Shown: positions 12,022 through 23,006 of the stretch, one piece after another
Layout: every line of letters starts with the position of its first letter
How positions within the stretch are numbered: position 1 is the first letter of the stretch
Source: Paralithodes platypus
Taxonomy: Eukaryota > Arthropoda > Malacostraca > Decapoda > Lithodidae
NCBI GenBank assembly: GCA_032716605.1
Contig: CM064505.1
Coordinates: forward strand, 49,207,865-49,271,864
Length of the DNA: 64,000 nt
Direction of reading: 5' to 3'
Program-made: the position numbers and the translations under genes
The notes under the pieces: generated by a model
Databases searched by the model: none
What the model saw: only the letters and a program-made list of their open reading frames with translations
What the model was told of the DNA's origin: nothing

Positions 12022-12914
12022 GAGACAGTATCAATCGCACTGGCAGTCCTTTACTTCTTGGATAATTAGAACAGAACAAACCGTACCTTCGGTGACTTTG
12101 GTTTTTCATTATTTAAACTATCTGTTCGAGCAGAAACGTCTATCTGTAGTAACGTTAAAAATCACTTAACAGCAATTAGGATGCCATTCTTTGACCTTAC
12201 AGGTCTAACCATACCACTAGCGGAGGAAAAAGGTTTCATGAGAGCATGTTTTAAACTCCGCCCACCTCCCCGTCAGCTCATGCCTACCTGGTCTCTGGAC
12301 AAGGCGTTGTCTTTACTTCATTCCCGTCTGTACCAAAATACTGCAGATTTTGACTTACTTTAAAAAGGACAGTATTCCTTATGGCTTTGGCTACCGGGCA
12401 CAGGGTATCTGAGCTGGCGGCGATGAGCAACACACCTAATTGCATAAGGTTTGGTAGGCTCAATGAGTGTATTCACTTTGCACCTTCCCCGGCGTTCATC
12501 GCCAAAAATGAACACAGTGAACACGTTTTTTCAGAGTTCACGGTGCCGGCGTTAAAAAGGGGAAAAGTGCACCATAATTTATGTCCAGTGCAAGCTCTAA
12601 CCAAATATTTGAGAGTAGCACCTCTGAATCAACAGGGTGCTATATGGGTAGCAAGTACGGGCCAACGCTTAATGAAACGAAAACTAGCTTCTCTCCTAGT
12701 CGAAGTCATTAAAGAGAGTAATCCTGGCGTCGTGGGAAGAGCCCACGATTTACGCAAATAGGCGGCCTCTTTGCGTTTCCTTAAGAATTTTTCTGTTGAG
12801 GACATAGCGTCCACGCACCTATGGTCCTCTAATCATACGTTTTTGACTCGATACCTTTCAGTAGCTCTAGACAGACCTTCCATGCCATGTATAGCTTTAA
12901 GGCAGAGGGTCTAG
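12022..12914 (+). pseudogene. DIRS-1 tyrosine recombinase, with an in-frame TAG and two frameshifts
   Basis: This is the integration enzyme that replaces integrase in DIRS elements. The N-terminal core-binding part lies at 12022-12165 (SHWQSFTSWI, VFHYLNYLFEQKRLSV). After a shift it continues at 12181-12363. After a second shift near 12360-12370 the catalytic domain begins with VFLMALATGHRVSEL, which holds the first catalytic Arg. AHDLR (His 12744-12746, Arg 12753-12755) is the HxxR motif. An in-frame TAG (12759-12761) follows, but the frame stays open to 12914 and keeps LWSSNHTFLTRYL. Its Tyr (12852-12854) is the predicted nucleophile. The full R-HxxR-Y set is thus present but the copy cannot make enzyme. 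Confidence 0.85.
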
Positions 12915-13591
12915 GTGGCCTCTAAGTCACTTATTGTTTAGGTTAAGAAAAGAGGGGGGGGGGGGGGTGCAGTCAGTGTAACATAGGACACCCTAGACCC
13001 CGCCGGAGTATGTGTACGGAGCATACGAGCTGTGATACTGTATATAGGTGTTGTGATATAAAATTTCTCTGTAGTATGCATTACAGGAAATTGTGCTAAA
13101 GTACAATAGTAGTAAAACAACAATTCTTGTTGTAAGTAGTTTTGGCTGTGAAGCAATATAAAGAAAATCTCAGTAGTTGCGACTGCGAATTTTATTTTTT
13201 GATGTAAGTATTTCTGCATAAGTACAAGAGTTCAGTACTTCTGCGAAAGTACAAGAGCTCATTTTATGTTTGGGTATATTTTTAGGAATATATCCACTAG
13301 TTTAATGGGGTTTATATGTGCACATGTAGACTTATAAGTTTTTATTTTTCACCACTTACTTTAAGTGGGGTGCCTTCTTAACTAGCAGATCTGTGTACAG
13401 AGTCTCAGAGTTAACCCTTTTTATTCAAGCAGGCTCCTGCTTGTACCCCTTTTTGAATATATATGCTGTATAAAGTTTATGCGCAAAATATATATTTTTT
13501 ACAAAGTAAGAATACTATGTGGTTGTTTGATTATCTGCTTTTGCTAGAGTTATGATATGATTACGAATGTCCCCCTCCAGTCTTAGATATC
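12915..13591 (+). other. DIRS-1 3' non-coding region
   Basis: There is no ORF. It contains a run of 14 G at about 12954-12967, a CCGCCGG motif near 13001 and A/T-rich sequence. The G-run followed by CCTAGACCCCGCCGGA has a counterpart in DIRS-2 (about 52588) and, inverted, at 41855-41925. Confidence 0.6.
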
Positions 13592-13699
13592 AGGCATAAT
13601 CGTCAATGATGGAGGGGCCATTAATAAATTATAGGTTTGACTCCTGCAAGGAGATAAAGAAAACCTAATATTTAGTAGTGGCCCCGTAATCATTGACGA
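13592..13699. repeat. DIRS-1 internal complementary region (circle-junction complement)
   Basis: 13592-13627 is the reverse complement of the element's first 36 bases (3377-3412, one mismatch). 13628-13699 is the reverse complement of its last 72 bases (14052-14123). The join at 13627/13628 thus mirrors right end plus left end fused as a circle. In DIRS-type elements this region templates completion of the ends and circularisation. Confidence 0.9.
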
Positions 13700-13767
13700 C
13701 TGGGGCCCTCCCGACCATCCCCTTCCCATTCGTTGATGTATTAAGGATTTTGGTTTACTTGATATGT

Positions 13768-14083
13768 CAGTGAAGGAAGTATGACGCCTGAAGTCAGCAT
13801 CTGGTCAAATATCCACACAAGTACATCCACGAGTATATGGAAAGCTTATGAATAGTTATTCTTATTTTCTTTTTATTTATTATTTGTTACGAAGGTTTTT
13901 CGTAGTGAGAACCCAATTTCATAATGACAGAACCATGAGTGAGGTTGCGTGCGCTCATGATGAAGGCTCCTCAAATTTTTATGCTCTGCGCGGTAGATTC
14001 AAACTACGGTAAATGAGCGTTTGAAGAGGAGGCCTTATGTAATAGGCATAATCGTCAATGATTACGGGGCCACTACTAAATAT
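13768..14083 (-). repeat. DIRS-1 right inverted terminal repeat
   Basis: This is the reverse complement of the left repeat, without the LINE, so it shows the empty site of LINE-F. It is followed by a 40-base right-only extension (14084-14123) that is copied in the internal complementary region. Confidence 0.85.
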
Positions 14084-14123
14084 TAGGTTTTCTTTATCTC
14101 CTTGCAGGAGTCAAACCTATAAT

Positions 14124-14932
14124 CTTACGACTAGCAGGGTCTAAGGGTATCTGGAAGAAACCCTTCGTCAGATCAAACTTAGAGAAGAAACTTGATCCTG
14201 CAAGACTGGCGAAGATGGTACGTGGGTCACACATGGGTTCAGCGTCCACCTTCGTTAACGCATTCAACCTGCGATAATCCCCACAAATACGCACCCCACC
14301 GTCCCTCTTACTTACGACTACCATTGGACCACAGTATGAGGATGACGACTTCTCGATGATGCCTGCAGCCTCCATCTCTCGTATCTCCTTTCTTACCAGA
14401 TCCTGTAGTCAAAGAGGGATAGGGTACGGCTTGATTCTCACAGGGACCGTGCTGTTCAACTCGATGGCGTGACTCTCTACTCTAGCAATACCTGGCTTAT
14501 CAGACTCACCAAGGAGAGAATCCAGCTGACATCTTTCCTGGTCTGACAAACCTGAGCCACGTTGCACCTGCGTGAGACCTTCCTCCTGCCTATGTTTAGC
14601 TGTCACAGGACCATCACCTTCACTCTCCTTGTACATAGGAAGCTTGATACGAGGCAGGACCCTCGAAGCCTCATCAGACCCATGGGACCGAGACCCAGTC
14701 TGAATCAGTTCAAGCTGACGTGTGTGTTCACGTTCGGCTTCAGCTGCTGATGCTGCTGTTGCTTCAGCTTGATATTCAGCCATGGCTCGCTCATGGTCAC
14801 GCACCGCCTGTGCTTCCCTCTCTTACAAGCCTACGGTTCTCCCATTCCTCATCTTTACGGGACTGTACATATTCCGTCAAAGACTGATTAGTCAGACCCA
14901 AATCCTTGCCTTCTTCGTAGAATACCTGAATA
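14124..14932 (-). pseudogene. Gypsy-1 gag remnant fused to the RT N-terminus
   Basis: On the minus strand a gag start region (TNQSLTEYVQSRKDEEWENR, about 14830-14900) leads after a frameshift into a coiled-coil-like Glu/Ala/Arg-rich stretch (14804 onward) and RIKLPMYKESEGDGP. That passes directly into an RT N-terminal linker (SDQERCQLDSLLGESDKPG). One in-frame TGA (14409-14411) interrupts it before GIIEKSSSSYCGPMVVVSKRDGG and FFSKFDLTKGFFQIPLDP. The frame then meets DIRS-1. Capsid C-terminus, zinc knuckle, protease and integrase are all absent, so Gypsy-1 was a deletion derivative before DIRS-1 landed. Its RT-side palm continues at 3003-3376. Confidence 0.75.
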
Positions 14933-14994
14933 GGAAAAGTGCCATTGCTGCAAAATTATAGTGGCAAAAGAAAATGTTATTCACTAACCTATCA

Positions 14995-15150
14995 GGAGAG
15001 GATGCGTAGCCTTACTCGAGAAAAAAATGCACTAAATTAAAATCACAAGGAAATAAATACACTTATCATGAGAGGATGCGTAGCCTCACTCGAGAAAAAA
15101 AAATGCACTAAAAATAAAATCACGAGAGGATGCTTAGCCTCACTCGAGAA
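14995..15150. repeat. Three-copy tandem repeat in the Gypsy-1 5' untranslated region
   Basis: GAGAGGATGCGTAGCC followed by TCACTCGAGAAAA and an A-rich ATGCAC segment occurs three times (about 14996, 15070 and 15123) with few differences. It lies between the primer-binding site and gag. Confidence 0.75.
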
Positions 15151-15308
15151 AACAAAAATGCACAAAATAACATGGAGAAATATAATGCACAAAAATCACA
15201 TGGGAAAATAGGCCTAGCACTTGCACAAAAATCCCTAAATCACATGGAAAACAATTATTGTAGCCTAACTGCACAAAATCACAAATTTAAAGCTAACCGT
15301 CCAGATCA

Positions 15309-15328
15309 GGTCCTGGTCACGGTCGCCA
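15309..15328 (-). other. Primer-binding site of Gypsy-1
   Basis: On the minus strand, two bases after the LTR, TGGCGACCGTGACCAGGA begins. This fits the 3' end of an arginine tRNA, as used by mdg1/412-type gypsy elements. The tRNA identity rests on known family usage and was not searched. Confidence 0.65.
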
Positions 15329-15632
15329 CTTGTCACGGGGTGGAAATTATATTCGTTTATATAACCCTTCCCCTGATCTTATGAAATTTATGTAAAGCCT
15401 CAGTGAGCGATACACAACTACTGTATGCAGTAGAATTATATATCTATTATAGAGGTTACCTGATATGGGGACAACTGGCTTGATAATTAGCCTAATAACA
15501 TGTGTACAACCTATAATTTACCTAGCATTTCATGTAAATTTCATTAATCGATTTTAGGAGTATGGTTGGTTGTTGGAAGGAACATAATAATATAAAGGTA
15601 TAAAACTGTATGCAGTAGATTTATATATTTAT

Positions 15633-16189
15633 GTTGTTGTTGTTCCCAAAGCTGCCTGGCCGAACAGCCCCAAGGCCCCGAGCAAGGCCATAACCGAGCG
15701 CCCCAACAGAACCCTCCCTGCCGACCACAATAAAGCCTGGGTGACCGAAGCCACTCCATGGCGGGGAGCTGAGGAGGGTGCGGAAACGCCCGGGAAACCA
15801 AAGCCCCACCCAGGGCCCTATGCCCCTCAGCAATTATGAAGAGAAAGTTGAGGGGCAAAGGAAAAATGTGACGCTTTGGCTTCCAATCTTGGTAGATTGG
15901 GAGGTCAATCCACGGAAGAGACGCCGTCACTTGAGATCTAGAAAATATATAAGTAAAAGGAACAGTCAGAGTAAGCTATGGGTATGGCAGAGATTGCTCA
16001 GTTCTCACTCTGATAGACCAGCCCATCACCACATGACTAGAACCCAATCCTCTCAGCATCAGCTAGGAAAGGCCCTAGAAAGCCGCCTTTGGCGGGGGGA
16101 TAGCTCCCCTATTTCAACCCCTTTCGGTGTTGGGCACCCGCCAATTTATATATATATTATTATATAAATATATAAATTATATAAATATA
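15633..16189 (-). mobile_element. SINE-like or unclassified insert in the right LTR, with AT-rich right edge
   Basis: About 510 bases (15633-16145) absent from the left LTR interrupt the phase TATATATTTAT. Read on the minus strand it ends in a CAA-repeat tail (15633-15645), as many SINEs and LINE scraps do. An AT microsatellite (16146-16189) follows on the right. There is no clear coding content and no obvious tRNA-type promoter. Family unknown. Confidence 0.5.
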
Positions 16190-16959
16190 TATTTATATAT
16201 ATTTATTATAGAGGTTACCTGATATGGGGACAACTGGCTTGATAATTAGCCTAATAACATGTGTACAGCCTATAACCTAGCATATAAAGGTATAAATATC
16301 ATCATAGTTATTAAAGGCACTCTTGAAAATAAATACACATGTAACAGGCAATTATATTTATTAATGATATGTGCAGAAATATGATAAGGCAAGCACTCAA
16401 GGATTCACACAGCCTATAGTCTGTTTACTTCTAGCCTAGCCTATCCCAAAGCCTACTGATCTAACCTAACTTAACACAAAAGTCTAGCCTAGCCTAACTT
16501 TAAATACTGTACTGTAGAATACTAGGACACAAGGCTCAGTGATCAGCAGTCTATGACCAGTACCAGTAATGCAAAATATATGGTAGACCTAATCTAACCT
16601 TCTTGCCTGATAGTGTAGCCTAAACTAAATCACTGACCTACATGTGTACAGTATAACAGTCCTAACTGGTTACACACTGAATAGGCTATCTTACCTGGTA
16701 ATCACCCTAGGGACTTAAAAGGGTATAATCCTGCGTAGCGGGAGTAATGATATCTCAGGAATTTGGCCTAGTTACAGTATAATTTTTTTTGTTTTGTACT
16801 TGCATATCTATTATGAATGTTACGTCGGAGATGGTTAGAAGTGGAAAATATACTGAATAAATTAATGTTTACAGAGTATCTGTGGACTCAGTTTCTACAA
16901 TTTCCCAGCTCAGCTGGTGGACGACGAGTGGAGGCGAGTCGAGTTGTATACTGATATTC

Positions 16960-17060
16960 TATTGGTCAATAAACTGGGTGTGACGTCACGAGCAATGATG
17001 GCATATGAATGGTTGTTGTGGGAGTACGTCACTGTCTAGACGGTGACGTCACAAATTCTC
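16960..17060. promoter_or_regulatory. CRE-like TGACGTCA pair with inverted CCAAT
   Basis: GTGACGTCAC occurs at about 16980 and 17046, with ATTGGTCAAT, an inverted CCAAT, at about 16968. A third TGACGTCA at about 18941 has CCAATCA close by (18961). The motifs match consensus CREB/NF-Y sites; function is not shown. Confidence 0.3.
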
Positions 17061-17689
17061 ACGATATTTTAACGGGTGTAGAAATACACGCCAGTCCATA
17101 TAATGAGCCTCTTTTGTTTCTCAATCCCTCTATGACATCACATTGATTCATTTATTATCCTTGGTGTTTATAATCTCTCGGAGTCTGGCCAGTCGGCCAT
17201 ATTTGAAATGGTGGAACTGTTGTTCAATGAATAGTGAAGTCTTTTTGCTTTATGAAAACACCTACAACATCTTCTATTTAACGGGATTACGAACGGAGCT
17301 TCCAGCGGCATTGTGTTAATTTGGCTGCAGACCATTATTCTCCAGTACACCAAGGGTAAGGATTTTATACCGTCGTTATTTGGGTCCAAGCCTAGGCTAC
17401 GTTTACCACGGAATCTTTAATGTATATCCTCAATACAGACTTATTTCCTTCACTTACCTCGTCAATAATAACCCATATAGGTGCAGAGGGCATGAATTAT
17501 ATCAAAGAAAAAGTGATGTTGAAACATTATCTGCAATTTAGCCATGTTGATTAACTCTTAGCCCACTTAACCCCTTCAGACTCATATGATGCAGAGGTTG
17601 CCAGATTAGCAATAAGAAATAGAGTTCTCTCACTCTTATAATTACCTCTTTTGGCGACCGTCAATCTTTTATTAATTAAATACCAAACC

Positions 17690-17750
17690 AGCGGGGGTGT
17701 GGGGGCGGCAGCCCCCACCTAATATACTAGGTTAGGTTAGGTAAGGTTGT
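17690..17750. repeat. Direct repeat with hairpin and TTAGG run, copy 1
   Basis: AGCGGGGGTGTGGGGGCGGC then AGCCCCCACCTAAT leads into GGTTAGGTTAGG. A second copy lies at 18190-18245 (AGCGGGGGTTTGGGGGAGGC, then GGTTAGGTTAGG). GGGGG…CCCCC can form a hairpin. TTAGG is the arthropod telomere unit, but only two or three units are present. Confidence 0.6.
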
Positions 17751-17754
17751 TAGG

Positions 17755-18980
17755 TTACGCTAATATTACCCCTTATTTTCGTCTTTTACCCCTCAATTTC
17801 CCTGTACTTCATAGCCCTCCCCACTATCGGGGGCCGAATCTTAAGATTGTTGGATAATGGGGAAAACGTTTTTTCCGGAGATTCTAATTAATTACAACCA
17901 CTGTATAATGATGAAAACTAGCTAATACCAAAAAAAAAACAATCACAAAATAAAAGTTGGCCAGTTTCCTTGATATTTTCCCTAATTTCCATGAACAAAT
18001 TTTATTATAGAAACCTTGATAATATTCAAGGACACTAGTGCGACGTTATGAGAAACAATTTATTAGGGAAAATAGGCACCAATAGCTTCGCCATACTTTT
18101 CTCCATATAGTCCGCATGGAGGATTTTCGTTATCAACAAATTGAAAAATACCCACTTCACAGACAAATACACCACAAATCTAAGTCAAAGCGGGGGTTTG
18201 GGGGAGGCAGCCCCACCTATAATACTAGGATAGGTTAGGTTAGGCTAATGTCCTTTCAAAGGGGTATAGGCTAGTAAACACTAAGATAGCCTATACCCGG
18301 TCAGAGGTAAGAAGATAAAATCCTTGAAAATAGCTGTGGTCCGTCTCCTTAATATTGACCGAAAAAACGCCCATTCTAATCAATCTCAGAGCTCTTTCGG
18401 ACATCCTCACTGTTTACAAACGCCTTCTTTATGCAGTATAATCAATATTTACCCCCTGCTGGCAACATAGATGACGATTTCAATAATTCATGGGGGGGTG
18501 AGGCGGGGCAAAGCCCACCCTCAACCCATTGTGTATCCAACATTGGCATTATAACTAAGACCATGAATACACTCATTTCTCAAAATCTGGAGGAAAAAAA
18601 CATGAAAAATAAGGGTGCAAGCCTATTCCCTATAATTACCAATATATCAGTTCATCTTGGGACGATACCGCTCTCGCAGATTAACCTTACCGTTCACGAG
18701 CCAAATACGGGGGGTGGGGGGTTGAATACTAATTAGTATTGATCAATAGAAACACTGAATATCAAGACACAAATTACACAGTGCACTAATGACATTATAA
18801 TACACGTGTAAAACAGGTACACCGCTGATGTAAAATTAACCGGGTTTAAGATTAAGCGGGTGTTAAAATAAGCGGGTGTAATGACGACATGTTGTCCGAG
18901 GGCTGGAATGACGTTATCGCTGAGGCCCGCCTTGGCTGATGACGTCACGATAGTCAACAACCAATCACAAGCAAGGATAG
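17755..18980. other. Interior of the TTAA element left of LINE-A, non-coding
   Basis: It is mostly A/T-rich with G-runs at about 18190, 18485 and 18711. Short ORFs occur, but none resembles a known protein or is conserved elsewhere in the window. A CATAC/GCCCTCCCC-type segment at 17810-17835 recurs at 24130-24150 beyond LINE-A. Confidence 0.5.
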
Positions 18981-19192
18981 ACAACATAAGAACATAAGAA
19001 AATGGGAGTCTGCAGAAAGCCGATTGGCCTATGCAAGGCAGATCCCTGTCCCACACAACCCCAATTACAAAGCCCAATTATAGGCTCAACACTCTAATAC
19101 CCTGAGGATCATCTTACCAAAACGGTTAGAGATTAACGCAGGATTACGGGGGTCTGCAGAGCGCTGATTGGTCCAACCCGGCTGATCCCCCT

Positions 19193-22100
19193 TCACACCC
19201 AACCCTTCTCGTCCATATGCTTATCCAATTTTATCTTAAAGCTCCCTACCGTTTTTAATCCCACTATAGCACTTGGTAGTCCATTCCACCCATCTACAAC
19301 TCTGTTACCAAACCAATATTTGCCTATATCTTTTCTGAAACAAAATTTATCTAATTTGAAACCATTGGTACGAGTTCTTTCGCTATCACTGAGCTTTAGT
19401 ACATTTGTCATGTCCCCTTTGTTAATCCCACTAACCCAATTGAACACCTCTATCATATCCCCTCTAACTCTGCGTCTCTCTAACGAATGTAAGCCTAATT
19501 TCTTCAACCTTTCTTTATACGGAAGATTTCTAATATTATGGATAATTTTTGTCATTCTACGTTGTACTCTCTCCAATGAATCCATTCTGTAATAAGGACA
19601 CCAAAATTGAACAGCATAATCCATATGGGGTCTCAATAATGACGTAAAGTTTTAAGATAACATCAGCAGTTCTGTTACTCACACTCCTAGAGATGAACCC
19701 GAGAATCCTGTTTGCCTTGTTTCGAACGCTTATACACTGTTTTCTAGGCTTCAAATCATTGCTAACAAACACACCTAGATCTTTCTCACAATTCGAGTTT
19801 TCTAATTCCATATTAGCTAGTTTATATTTAACATTTGTATGTGTGGTAAACTATCAATGGAAGTTAAATATTACTAAGCTATAATGAATCAAATAAAATC
19901 AATCTAAATGAATACTCTATATCTAAATTGAATTCAATCTGAAACAAGCTAATTTATATCCAAAGGTCTCACATAATAAATGTATATAATTATAGGGTAA
20001 GGTTATAAGGGTTAATATTAGCCAGGAATTAACTCACCAATAGTTCCACGTGGCAATGAGGCAAGGGAGAACGTTTTACCCAATATGGCGGTGGACAATG
20101 GGGAACGAGACTTCGGTCCCAAGACACGAGTCAAGTTAAAGAAAGAATAAATGATTACATGGGAATGGACATGAATAATATGCTTATCTATCAGTCAGTC
20201 ATGATGTCGATGAGAGCGTCGTGATGGTGTAGCTGTGTGTATTGCTGTATGTGTATTGTGATTAGAGGCACAAAAGCACGATCAACTGAGGGCGGAAAAT
20301 TAGATGTTAACTGGTTGGTGTTCGTGAAGGCTCTGGCGTACCTCAAAAGCACACCTTGCTGCCTTGGCAAACCGCCAGGAGCCCAAATTATCGTACCGCA
20401 TTTAGGTTGCTCTATACGATAAATTATATTAATATATACGATAAATTCATATATACTACATAAGACCATGGCAATATTGCTTAATAGCATATTAGGCCTT
20501 TTATAACTTAACTTATTTACAATCTTATAATATACGATCTACTCGTCCTACGTCGTGCTGTAGGAGAGATTGTGACGTCACAGAGACATACAAGATCACA
20601 AGAGAGTCATATTCTATCGTATTTATACGATACAATGCATCTTCCCTATCTTTAATACCTTGCATTTGTCAATGTTAAACTTCATCTGCCAATTTACTGA
20701 CCATTCGTGTAAGGTATCTAGATCCCTTTGGAGGCACTCTATATCTCTATCTGAATCAATTGTTCTCCCCATTTTGGTATCGTCTGCAAATTTACTTATC
20801 CTACTAGTTATACCTAAATCAAGGTCATTTATGTATATAACAAACAACAGAGGACCTAATACAGATCCCTGGGGGACACCACTTTTGACTGCTCCCCATT
20901 CTGACTTAGTACCATTTATGCTGACTCTCTGCTTCCTACCAATTAGCCATGACCTAATCCATCCCAACAATGCCCCACCTATTCCATGCGCCTCAACCTT
21001 TCTCATCAATCTCTCATGAGGGACTCTGTCGAAAGATTTACTGAAATCTAAATATATTATATCATATGACTTGTCATTATCTACTGCTTCATATACCTCT
21101 GAGAAAAAACTAAGCAAATTAGTAAGGCAAGAACGTCCCTGAGTGAATCCATGCTGAGAAGAATTTATTAAATTAAATGTATCTAAGTGGTTTCTAATTT
21201 TACTAGCAATAATTGACTCTAGTAGCTTTCCTATGATTGATGTAAGACTAATGGGACGGTAATTGGATGCTATTGATTTGTCACCTTTTTTGAAGATCGG
21301 AACTACGTTTGCAAGCTTCCAAGCTTCTGGAACTATACCTGTCTCTAATGACTTGTTAAATAGAAATGTTAATGGGTAACTTAACTCATCCCTACATTCT
21401 TTTAATACTCTAGCATATACCTCATCAGGACCAGGCGATTTATGAGGTTTCAGTCTGTCAATTTCCTTAAGCACATCATTTCTACTTATAGTAACCGTAC
21501 TTAACCTATTTTCTATACTATCGCTATATACCTTACGGACTTCTGGAAACTGTGCCAAATTTTCATTAGTGAAAACGGAAAGAAATTGACTATTTAATGT
21601 ACTGCACATTTCTAAATCATTTTCTGTCATTTCTCCTATTGAAGTTTTAAGGGGACCAATTACATCTCTAACCTTGGATATATATAGTTGGTAAAAAGCT
21701 TTAGGATTATTTTTTGAGTCATTGGCAACCTTAATTTCATAATTTCTTTTTTCTTTCCTAATATCCTTTTTTACCTGTCTTGATAGATTCTGATAGTAAG
21801 CAAGTAGGTGAATTTCGCCTTTCCCAATTTTTCTATATATTCCTCTCTTTTGTCCTAGAAGATCTAATAGTCTATTATTCATCCATTTTGGTTGGTTCTG
21901 TGTTGATCTAAATTTTCTTTTGGGGATGTATTTATTTTGTGCATTGAATACTGACTCGATAAAATTATCGTATGTATCTACCAAGGTTGACGTCTCTTCC
22001 TGACTTAATATGACAGGTGCCTGAGAAGGGGTACACTCATTTGGACACCTGGATCGACTTAATTTTTTGACCATAGGGTCTGCTAATAGGGCTCTTCTTA

Positions 22101-22997
22101 ACCCCCCATAATTGGCTTTTCTGAAGTCAGGTATTAATGTTGTATTCTCTCTGGTATTACCTTTCCATTGTATATTAAAATACACAGAATTGTGGTCACT
22201 ATTTCCTAGGTGGTCCCCTATCTCTACATTATTAACCATATGTTCATTGTTACTGAAAAGTAAACCGAGAATATTATTACCTCTAGTCGGCGTATCTATG
22301 AATTGAAATAAAAAACTATCTTGTATATACTACCTCTATAAACTCCTCAGAATCAGTCTCCTATTTGATGCTGCCAATCTATATTCGGAAAATTAAAATC
22401 CCCCATAATGCACACATTGCTAAACCTTGATGCCATTTTAATTTCCTCCCATAATGACGTTCCGTCATTTATACTCATACTTGGCGGTCTATACATAACT
22501 CAAATAACTATGGTCTCACTACCTTCGTTAACCTCTACCCAAACACTTTCATTATCGTTATTTAGTCTAATACCTGATTTAATACAGCTTTTTAATGTAC
22601 TCCTGACAAACACTGCTATACCGCCACCCATCTTACTTGTTCGGTCATATTTAAACAAACTATATCCTAGTATATCAAATTCTGCTAAAAAATGCCTGGT
22701 TTCTGTATTAATCCACATTTCAGTTAGCGCTATTATGTCTATATTTTCTTTGCTAACAAGGGCTCTAAGTTCGTTCATTTTGTTACATAGACTCCTACAG
22801 TTTGTGTAATATACTCTCAATTTACTTCTTTTCTTTATACCTAATTTACCTTTATTTCTAACGACATTTCCATCTTCCGTTGCACCATCACTACTATCAT
22901 TTGCAATATAGTCATCATTTTTAGCATGAGACTGAATATCCTTATCGCTTTTGCCTGACGCTAAAATTGTTCCATTTAACCTCTCATTTACACTCAA
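19193..22997 (-). pseudogene. LINE-A ORF2: AP endonuclease and reverse transcriptase, broken
   Basis: The endonuclease segment has YTNCRSLCNKMNELRALV, ALTEMWI, MYRPP, GDFNFPNIDW and NSDHNSVYF. RT (20623-22239) has HKSPGPDEVYARVLKE, FKKGDKSIASNYRPISLTS, SGVPQGSVLGPLLFVIYIND and the catalytic SKFADDTKM. The C-terminal part continues at 19193-19811 (CEKDLGVFVSNDLKP, RRVRGDMIEVF). Breaks are a GGA-to-TGA stop at 22500, small indels near 22335-22365, the inserted solo LTR, and a frameshift near 19636. The 3,800-base span and order fit a CR1-type ORF2. Confidence 0.85.
19842..20634. repeat. Probable solo LTR inside LINE-A
   Basis: 793 bases absent from LINE-B at the same point start TGTGGTAAAC and end TACGATACA, the TG…CA pattern. 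ATG flanks both sides (19839-19841 and 20635-20637). That repeat is shorter than a normal LTR-element duplication, so the call is not certain. There is no coding content. Confidence 0.5.
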
Positions 22998-23006
22998 TAT
23001 TTCTGT

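Larger units (their letters stand above)
3377..14123 (+). mobile_element. DIRS-1: complete DIRS-like tyrosine-recombinase retrotransposon
   Basis: Gene order on the plus strand is gag-like, RT/RNase H/methyltransferase-like, then tyrosine recombinase. It is flanked by inverted terminal repeats (3377-4762 including a LINE, and 13768-14083), with a right-end extension (14084-14123) and an internal complementary region (13592-13699). It sits in the RT gene of Gypsy-1 on the opposite strand. Removing it restores a continuous gypsy frame (…SRK then TAFGTPDSLYQ). No multi-base target duplication is seen; the join shares only AT. It includes two LINE insertions. All ORFs carry frameshifts or stops. 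Confidence 0.9.

Noticed and set aside
17168..17389. 73-codon minus ORF in the TTAA element
   Set aside because: No recognisable domain and no second copy; probably chance.
22408..22809. 133-codon plus ORF, repeated at 39284-39685
   Set aside because: Antisense shadow of the LINE ORF2 endonuclease; it repeats because the LINE repeats.
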